DNA from: Spirochaeta sp.
GTDB lineage: Bacteria > Spirochaetota > Spirochaetia > DSM-2461
DNA length: 11,571 nucleotides
Direction of reading: 5' to 3'
Assembly (NCBI GenBank): GCA_030592625.1
Contig: JAUVIY010000055.1
Coordinates: 1 to 11,571 of the forward strand
This document shows, piece after piece, positions 7,409 to 11,571 of the stretch. The position numbers and the translations under genes are program-made. Position 1 is the stretch's first letter; every line of letters begins with the position of its first letter. A model generated the notes under the pieces. The model was not told the DNA's origin, made no database searches, and worked only from the letters and a program-made list of their open reading frames with translations.

Positions 7409-7437
7409 AATATGTAAGGGAGCATCGGCGGGGTCAA
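7409..7437 (-). promoter_or_regulatory. Candidate sigma-70 promoter for the lipoprotein-xseAB unit
   Basis: On the minus strand a TTGACC -35 box (7432-7437, five of six matches to TTGACA) is followed after exactly 17 bases by CATATT (7409-7414, four of six matches to TATAAT). Transcription would begin near 7402-7403, at or just before the ATG pair at 7401/7398, so the message would have almost no leader. No Shine-Dalgarno sequence precedes these ATGs, which fits that reading but could equally mean that the start or the promoter is misplaced. Confidence 0.35.
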
Positions 7438-7451
7438 GAAGCCGAGGCCGA

Positions 7452-7457
7452 AAAGGG
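7452..7457 (+). promoter_or_regulatory. Ribosome binding site deciding the spiro-SPASM start
   Basis: The AAAGGG here is 8 bases from ATG 7466 but only 2 bases from ATG 7460, so the second ATG is the better start. It gives a product two residues shorter. Confidence 0.55.
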
Positions 7458-7465
7458 AAATGAGC

Positions 7466-9040
7466 ATGAGAAACCTGGCTATTATCAACATCGCGGGGCT
7501 CTCGCCCCTGGCATATCAGAGGGTTTTCGGCGGTCCATCGGCTTTCGAGAGAGTCCTGGAATGGGGTTCCTCTATCCCTGAGGCTGCCGGCATCGTGTTC
7601 CTGGCCGGACCCGAAACACCGATTCCCGATGGGATGAGGGTGATACGCCGGGAGAAATGGACCGAAGAGGTGCTGATTGAAGCCCTGACCGCAGCATCCC
7701 GGCTGCCGGCAGGCGATAATCCTGATGAAAACAGGGCTGAAGCTCTGTTTTATGTCTGGGGCGATTCACCCCTGATGGATCCTGATGTCACCGCGACTCT
7801 CTGGAAACTTCACTACAAGTACGATGCCGAATACTGCTTCGCCGACGGATATCCCTACGGCCTCGCGCCGGAGATTATCTCTACGGTTCTGCCTGAGAAA
7901 CTCCAGGCTCTGGCGAAAAACCGAAATGCGCCGATGGCCCGGGACAGCATTTTCGAGGTGCTACGGCAGGATATCAACGCTTTCGATGTGGAAACCCATT
8001 TATCACCCAAAGACCTGAGAATGGACCGTGTCTCTATAACCTGCGACACCAGGCGAAATGTGAATATCGCCGAACGGCTATATGCTGCCGGCGGTATCGA
8101 TGCCGAAGCCCTCTGCCGTATCATTCCGGAGAAAAAGGAACTGCTCCGGGACCGGCCGGCTTTTTTTCCGATACAGATTACCGACCACTGCCCCCAGGCC
8201 TGTTCATACTGCCCCTTCCCGAAATCCGGTGACGATCCCCGCAGCGGCAAAAGGTTCATGGATGCCGGGTCTTTTGAAGCTCTCTGTGAAAAAATCGTTG
8301 ATTTTGCCGGAGATGCGGTGATAGGACTGTCCCTCTGGGGCGAACCGGCTTCCCACCCGGAGATCGGCGGGTTGATTCGAGCGGCACTGGCCGCCGGAAC
8401 TTCAGCGCAGGGGATATCAGGCCGTGGGACTGCTGTTGAGGCTCCCCCTCTTACCAGAATCCTTATCGAAACTTCAGGGATAGGCTGGGATGCCGGTCTG
8501 TTGGAGGAACTGGCGGCCGAAACAGAAGAAGGCCGGCTGATGTGGATCGTCTCGCTGGACGCGGCCGATCCCGAGCTGTACCTCAGCCTCCGGGGTGAAG
8601 GTATGGATGAGGCTGAAAATACGGCCCGGCATCTGACGAAGCTCTTCGGTTCCTACTGTTGGCTGCAGGCCGTACGTATGGAAGAGAACGAGGAACATCT
8701 GGAAGATTTTTATAAGAAGTGGAATGAGGAAGGGGTTCAGGTCATTGTCCAGAAATACGATGCCTATGCTGCATTCCTGACCCAGAGGCAGCCTGCGGAT
8801 CTTTCGCCCCTGGAGCGCTTTCCCTGCTGGCACCTCAAAAGGGACATGCCGGTGCTGATTGACGGTACGGTACCGATTTGCCGGGACGATCTGGGTAGAA
8901 GGGATGCCCTGGGCAATGTATTCAAGGATGATTTGGAAACGATCTGGAACGCCGGCGATGCCCTGCACAGGAAGCAGGCCGCCGGCGATTATCCCGGACC
9001 CTGTGCGGACTGCGATGAGTATTACACATTCAATTTCTGA
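7466..9040 (+). CDS. Spiro-SPASM protein: nucleotidyltransferase-like N-terminus fused to radical SAM/SPASM
   Basis: The 524-residue product has two halves. Residues about 1-215 look like the cytidylyltransferase/GT-A fold: NLAIINIAGLS at the start, WGDSPL at 98-103 (compare GDNPL in SpsF/NeuA enzymes) and TCDTRRNVNIAERLY near 191, which matches the place of the LDxPxDY segment in that family. Residues about 235-524 are a radical SAM enzyme: C242xxxC246xxC249 (CPQACSYC) binds the SAM-cleaving 4Fe-4S cluster, SLWGEP follows at about 290, and a C-terminal SPASM domain has four cysteines, C454, C472 (after IDGTVP), C513 and C516, enough for an auxiliary cluster. The family is, to my knowledge, confined to spirochaetes and has no assigned reaction. 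It leads a four-gene unit for sugar activation and transfer, so a radical modification of a sugar or glycan carrier is a reasonable inference. An alternative start is ATG 7460. Confidence 0.9.
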   Translation: MRNLAIINIAGLSPLAYQRVFGGPSAFERVLEWGSSIPEAAGIVFLAGPETPIPDGMRVIRREKWTEEVLIEALTAASRLPAGDNPDENRAEALFYVWGDSPLMDPDVTATLWKLHYKYDAEYCFADGYPYGLAPEIISTVLPEKLQALAKNRNAPMARDSIFEVLRQDINAFDVETHLSPKDLRMDRVSITCDTRRNVNIAERLYAAGGIDAEALCRIIPEKKELLRDRPAFFPIQITDHCPQACSYCPFPKSGDDPRSGKRFMDAGSFEALCEKIVDFAGDAVIGLSLWGEPASHPEIGGLIRAALAAGTSAQGISGRGTAVEAPPLTRILIETSGIGWDAGLLEELAAETEEGRLMWIVSLDAADPELYLSLRGEGMDEAENTARHLTKLFGSYCWLQAVRMEENEEHLEDFYKKWNEEGVQVIVQKYDAYAAFLTQRQPADLSPLERFPCWHLKRDMPVLIDGTVPICRDDLGRRDALGNVFKDDLETIWNAGDALHRKQAAGDYPGPCADCDEYYTFNF

Positions 9041-9992
9041 TCGGACCGTCCAGGATGCCGGATCCTACACGGTCGTCGGCGGAGATATCCTGGACAGGGA
9101 GCTCAAAGACCGTCCGGGACTTTCCATCGTTCTTCTGGGCAGAGGAGCCAGGGTGTTCCGTCGTAACCTTTTCGAGGAACTCTGCAAGCTCGGTGCCCGG
9201 GAAGTTCTGTCCATTGAATCCGGCCCCTGCCCCTATGATGTGGAATCCCTCACAAAAGTACATGATAAACTCCGTTTCCTCATATTCGCAGAGGAATCAA
9301 ATACAGGCGCCCGTATCGATGCGGCGGTAAGAGAAGCCTTAAGCGATCATGTCTTCGTCCTTCATGGAGATATGAAAATCAATTCCGCCGGAATCTCCTC
9401 CCGGGTGTTCTCAAAAATTTCCGAACGCGGACGTCTCTGTACGGTCCCTGTCTTCAAGGATGCCGAAGGTGAACTCCTTCCTACGGCTCTCGGGCCCATG
9501 CCCGGCCGGGGGGGGGCTTTCGACATCCAGCCCAGAGCCGCCGCCGACGGTGAAGTGCCCACCCTGGTTCCCTGGGACTATACCGGCATCTACAGGAAGG
9601 ACAAGCATCTGGCCCTTGGCGGGTTTGATTCCCTGATTTCCGAGCCCTGGTGGCAGAAACTCGATTACGGTATGCGGGCCTGGCTCTGGGGGGAAGAGAT
9701 ACGGACCCATTCGGCACTGAGGGTTGGGTATCTGAATGAAATACTCCCTGAGGATTCGACACCGGGCCCCGGTTATCGGCGCTTTTTTCTGAAAAATCTG
9801 GCCGTCAGGAAACGGGGTGATACCGGGCGGCTTCCGAGGTCGCGTTGGTGGTTTTATATGCGTTCTTCCGGTGAATCGGCGGGGGCCACCAGGGAAATCT
9901 GGCTGGAAATCCGGGCATGGGTGAGTGCCAACCGCTATCGTTTTATCAGGGATGCCGCAGAACTCACCGAACTCTGGGACTGGGGTGAATAG
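9015..9992 (+). CDS. GT2-like (GT-A fold) glycosyltransferase
   Basis: The frame is open further upstream, but the ATG at 9015 (325 residues) is chosen because the upstream extension only shadows the SPASM domain; the start still overlaps the previous gene by 26 bases. After an N-terminal region with a conserved-looking beta strand (LSIVLLGRGARV), the protein shows VFVLHGDMKI with GD at 118-119, where GT-A enzymes carry the metal-binding acidic residues. A typical GT2 acceptor/closing segment follows: GGFDSL at 202 and EPWWQKLDYGMRAWLWGEE, ending at about 228. There is no membrane segment. It probably transfers or handles a nucleotide-activated sugar in the same pathway as its neighbours; donor and acceptor are unknown. 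A run of nine G (9508-9516) encodes R165-G-G-A168, so loss or gain of one G would shift the frame. The canonical DxD is not clear, so a degenerate or nucleotidyltransferase role is possible. Confidence 0.78.
   Translation: MSITHSISDRTVQDAGSYTVVGGDILDRELKDRPGLSIVLLGRGARVFRRNLFEELCKLGAREVLSIESGPCPYDVESLTKVHDKLRFLIFAEESNTGARIDAAVREALSDHVFVLHGDMKINSAGISSRVFSKISERGRLCTVPVFKDAEGELLPTALGPMPGRGGAFDIQPRAAADGEVPTLVPWDYTGIYRKDKHLALGGFDSLISEPWWQKLDYGMRAWLWGEEIRTHSALRVGYLNEILPEDSTPGPGYRRFFLKNLAVRKRGDTGRLPRSRWWFYMRSSGESAGATREIWLEIRAWVSANRYRFIRDAAELTELWDWGE
9508..9516 (+). repeat. G9 homopolymer inside the glycosyltransferase gene
   Basis: Nine consecutive G residues within the coding frame, read here as CGG GGG GGG G. 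Tracts of this length are prone to slipped-strand mispairing, which is the mechanism of on/off switching in several bacterial glycan genes. In this sequence the gene is in the 'on' frame. Confidence 0.9.
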
Positions 9993-10674
9993 TTTGACCT
10001 CGGTATTCCTCCAGGTGCGTCTCGATTCATCCCGGCTGCCCCGGAAGGCTCTGCTGAAACTGGCGGATCTCACGGTTGTGGAGCATGCCATGCGGGCCCT
10101 GAATTCTGTTGAGGCCGATCGCCGCATGCTTCTGACCACCCGGGACTCGGAAGCCGAGCTCCGTCCTCTGGCCGAAGAATCAGGCTGGGGATTGTTTGTC
10201 GGTTCCAAGAACGATGTCCTGGCCCGATATGTTCTGGCGGCCAGAGAGGTGGGAGCGGACAGGATTGTGAGGGCTACCGGGGACAATCCCCTGGTATCGG
10301 CCATCATGGCCAATGCGGCCTTAAGACTGTTTAATGATACCGGCGCCTCTTATGCCGGATTCAGTGAGCTCCCGCTGGGTGCCGGCGTGGAAATCGTCGA
10401 TGTGACTTCCCTGGAGGAAGCCTTTGAGGAAGCTACCGATACCTACGAGCGGGAGCATGTATCACCTTTTCTTTACCACAGGCCCGAACGCTATCGCATC
10501 GAGGTTCACCGGGCTCCCGATGGTTTCCGGGCTCCAGATACACGGATTACCCTGGACAATCCTGCGGATTATGCCTTTCTCAGACACTTGTACAAAGATC
10601 TGTACACCGGAGATCCACTGGATCTGGACGTCGTTGTTCCTTATCTGATGAAGGGGACGGCGAATGCCGGCTGA
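9985..10674 (+). CDS. SpsF/NeuA-like cytidylyltransferase
   Basis: Starting at GTG 9985 the product has 229 residues and overlaps the glycosyltransferase stop by 8 bases; TTG 9994, preceded by GGGGTGA, is the alternative start. The frame extends to an ATG at 9925, but that part is a shadow of the previous gene. Family signatures: QVRLDSSRLPRKAL (10-23), the nucleotide-binding loop of CMP-sugar synthetases (compare ARxxSxRLPxK); GSKNDVLARY (73-82); RATGDNPL (96-103), with the metal-coordinating Asp; EHVSPFLYHRPE; and ITLDNPADYAFL near 190. SpsF/NeuA-type proteins join CMP to an acidic sugar such as a nonulosonic acid. The exact sugar cannot be told from sequence; some SpsF-like proteins are known only by similarity. 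Cytoplasmic, no membrane segment. Position between a glycosyltransferase and a PseG-like protein supports sugar activation. Confidence 0.88.
   Translation: MNSLTSVFLQVRLDSSRLPRKALLKLADLTVVEHAMRALNSVEADRRMLLTTRDSEAELRPLAEESGWGLFVGSKNDVLARYVLAAREVGADRIVRATGDNPLVSAIMANAALRLFNDTGASYAGFSELPLGAGVEIVDVTSLEEAFEEATDTYEREHVSPFLYHRPERYRIEVHRAPDGFRAPDTRITLDNPADYAFLRHLYKDLYTGDPLDLDVVVPYLMKGTANAG
10651..10657 (+). promoter_or_regulatory. Ribosome binding site of the PseG-like gene
   Basis: AAGGGGA lies 6 bases before ATG 10664, inside the end of the cytidylyltransferase gene. It fixes the start of the last gene and shows that it is translated as part of the same message. Confidence 0.7.
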
Positions 10675-11571
10675 ACGGTTTTTCTTTCTTCCCTTGAGCC
10701 GCCGAACTATGGGTTCCGGACACATGAGGCGCTGTTTCGATATCGCCCGGTGTCTTCCGGGCCGCTCGGCCATTCTCATCGATGATACTCCATCAGATAC
10801 CAGATTTCCCGATGAATGGGCGGAAATCATACCGGGCTTTCCCGGGGCCGTACCTGTTTTGCTGACCTCCGAAGCCCTCAGTGGTGATACTCAGCCCGAT
10901 ACCCTGACGGTTTTCGACCGTCGCAGCAGTGAAAAGGCGGATCTGATTCCCTGGACGTATAAAACTACCCCGGTTCTGTTGGACGACAACGGTCCGGCCC
11001 GGCATCTGGCCCCCTTCCTGCTGGATACCATTCCCGGCCCCAGGGTCAGTGAGGCCAACGAGGCCTCACCGTCCTGGTTGAATCTGCCGCCTCGCCGCCG
11101 CAGCCCGGATTCCGCAGGGCCCATCCTGGTGAGTTTCGGCGGGGATGATCCTTCGGGTCTCACTATTCCCCTGATTACCGCCCTGGTGAACCGGATCGGG
11201 ATGGATTCCCGACGGATCAGCGTCACCCTGCCGGCGGGAACCTCCCAGGAGACCCTTCCCGAAGGGGTGAGGGTCCTCAAAATTCCTGACGGTCTGAAAG
11301 ACCACCTTGCAGATTACGGACTGGTTATCTGCTCTTATGGTCTGACCGCCTGGGAAGCCGTCGCCGCCGGATGCGGGGTCCTGACGGCGGATCCTACGGA
11401 TTATCACGCCCGGCTGTCCCGTGAAGCCGGATTCCCCGGGATCGGCCTGGTGAAACTTGAGTTCCGGAGGTCAGTTCCCCGAATCCCCCCGATACCGGGG
11501 AGAAAACTCAAAGTTCTGAAACGCCTGCTGAACTCGCCTGAAAACCTGATTGGTGCCACCGAAAAACTCTC
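10664..11571 (+). CDS. PseG-like GT-B protein (3' end outside window)
   Basis: The frame is open from ATG 10664 to the right edge (302 complete codons) and overlaps the cytidylyltransferase stop by 11 bases. The N-terminus reads RRTMGSGHMRRCFDIARCL (13-31), which carries the GxGHxxRC signature of PseG, the UDP-sugar hydrolase of the pseudaminic acid pathway, whose His in this motif is the proposed catalytic base. The second half starts with ILVSFGGDDPSGLT (near 153), followed by a beta-alpha Rossmann pattern and LVICSYGLTAWEAVAAGCGVL (near 222), which corresponds to the UDP-binding end of PseG and related GT-B enzymes (compare GGxTxxEAxxxGxP). It may hydrolyse a UDP-sugar or be a glycosyltransferase that kept the fold; the neighbours favour nonulosonate-type chemistry. 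No typical pseB, pseC or pseI partner is visible, so pseG itself is not assigned. Confidence 0.8.
   Translation, partial: MPAERFFFLPLSRRTMGSGHMRRCFDIARCLPGRSAILIDDTPSDTRFPDEWAEIIPGFPGAVPVLLTSEALSGDTQPDTLTVFDRRSSEKADLIPWTYKTTPVLLDDNGPARHLAPFLLDTIPGPRVSEANEASPSWLNLPPRRRSPDSAGPILVSFGGDDPSGLTIPLITALVNRIGMDSRRISVTLPAGTSQETLPEGVRVLKIPDGLKDHLADYGLVICSYGLTAWEAVAAGCGVLTADPTDYHARLSREAGFPGIGLVKLEFRRSVPRIPPIPGRKLKVLKRLLNSPENLIGATEKL

Noticed and set aside
7460..7491. Extension of the minus-strand lipoprotein to 7491
   Set aside because: It would overlap the start of the divergent spiro-SPASM gene and place an extra hydrophobic segment before a normal lipoprotein signal.
8161..8167. T7 run in the spiro-SPASM gene as a slippage site
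   Set aside because: Short tract that encodes the Phe-Phe strand just before the radical SAM motif; there is no sign of frameshifting around it.
9411..10313. 300-codon open frame on the minus strand
   Set aside because: It is antisense to the glycosyltransferase and cytidylyltransferase genes, is low-complexity in Pro, Arg and Ser, and arises from GC-rich codon use on the other strand.

Overview
The window looks like a chromosomal segment of a spirochaete (Spirochaetota), probably a free-living or environmental one with a moderately high GC content (judged by eye, not counted). The main taxonomic evidence is a gene with the architecture of the spirochaete-restricted 'spiro-SPASM' radical SAM family. 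Supporting evidence is the style of the surrounding genes: a large membrane SpoIIE-type phosphatase, PEGA-domain envelope protein, and short lipoproteins. No rRNA, tRNA, CRISPR array, insertion sequence or phage gene is visible. Gene packing is very tight, and no gene-free stretch reaches 300 bases.

Layout. Bases 1-2701 (+) hold a HAMP/SpoIIE-type PP2C phosphatase cut by the left window edge, followed 3 bases later by a small zinc-ribbon protein with a C-terminal membrane helix. Bases 2698-4323 (-) hold an exported protein with PEGA-like repeats, an FlgD-like Ig region and a beta-rich C-terminus; its stop overlaps the zinc-ribbon stop tail to tail. Across an 83-base divergent gap, 4407-4991 (+) is a secreted hypothetical protein broken by one in-frame TAA. 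It overlaps a DUF192 lipoprotein (4981-5451). Bases 5448-7401 (-) form the three-gene unit lipoprotein-xseA-xseB, encoding both subunits of exonuclease VII; xseB again meets its convergent neighbour with a 4-base stop overlap.

Bases 7466-11571 (+) form the most distinctive part: four genes with overlapping ends, certainly one transcription unit. In order they are a spiro-SPASM protein (nucleotidyltransferase-like N-terminus fused to a radical SAM/SPASM enzyme), a GT2-like glycosyltransferase carrying a G9 tract, a SpsF/NeuA-like cytidylyltransferase, and a PseG-like GT-B protein running off the right edge. The set suggests synthesis, activation and transfer of an unusual, possibly nonulosonate-like, sugar for an envelope or flagellar glycan. 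The product is unknown, and the radical SAM step has no assigned reaction; this is the best candidate for an undescribed system here.

Regulation. The clearest candidate promoter lies in the 7402-7465 gap and reads leftward into the lipoprotein-xseAB unit. Start choices for several genes were made from Shine-Dalgarno spacing and are stated in the entries.
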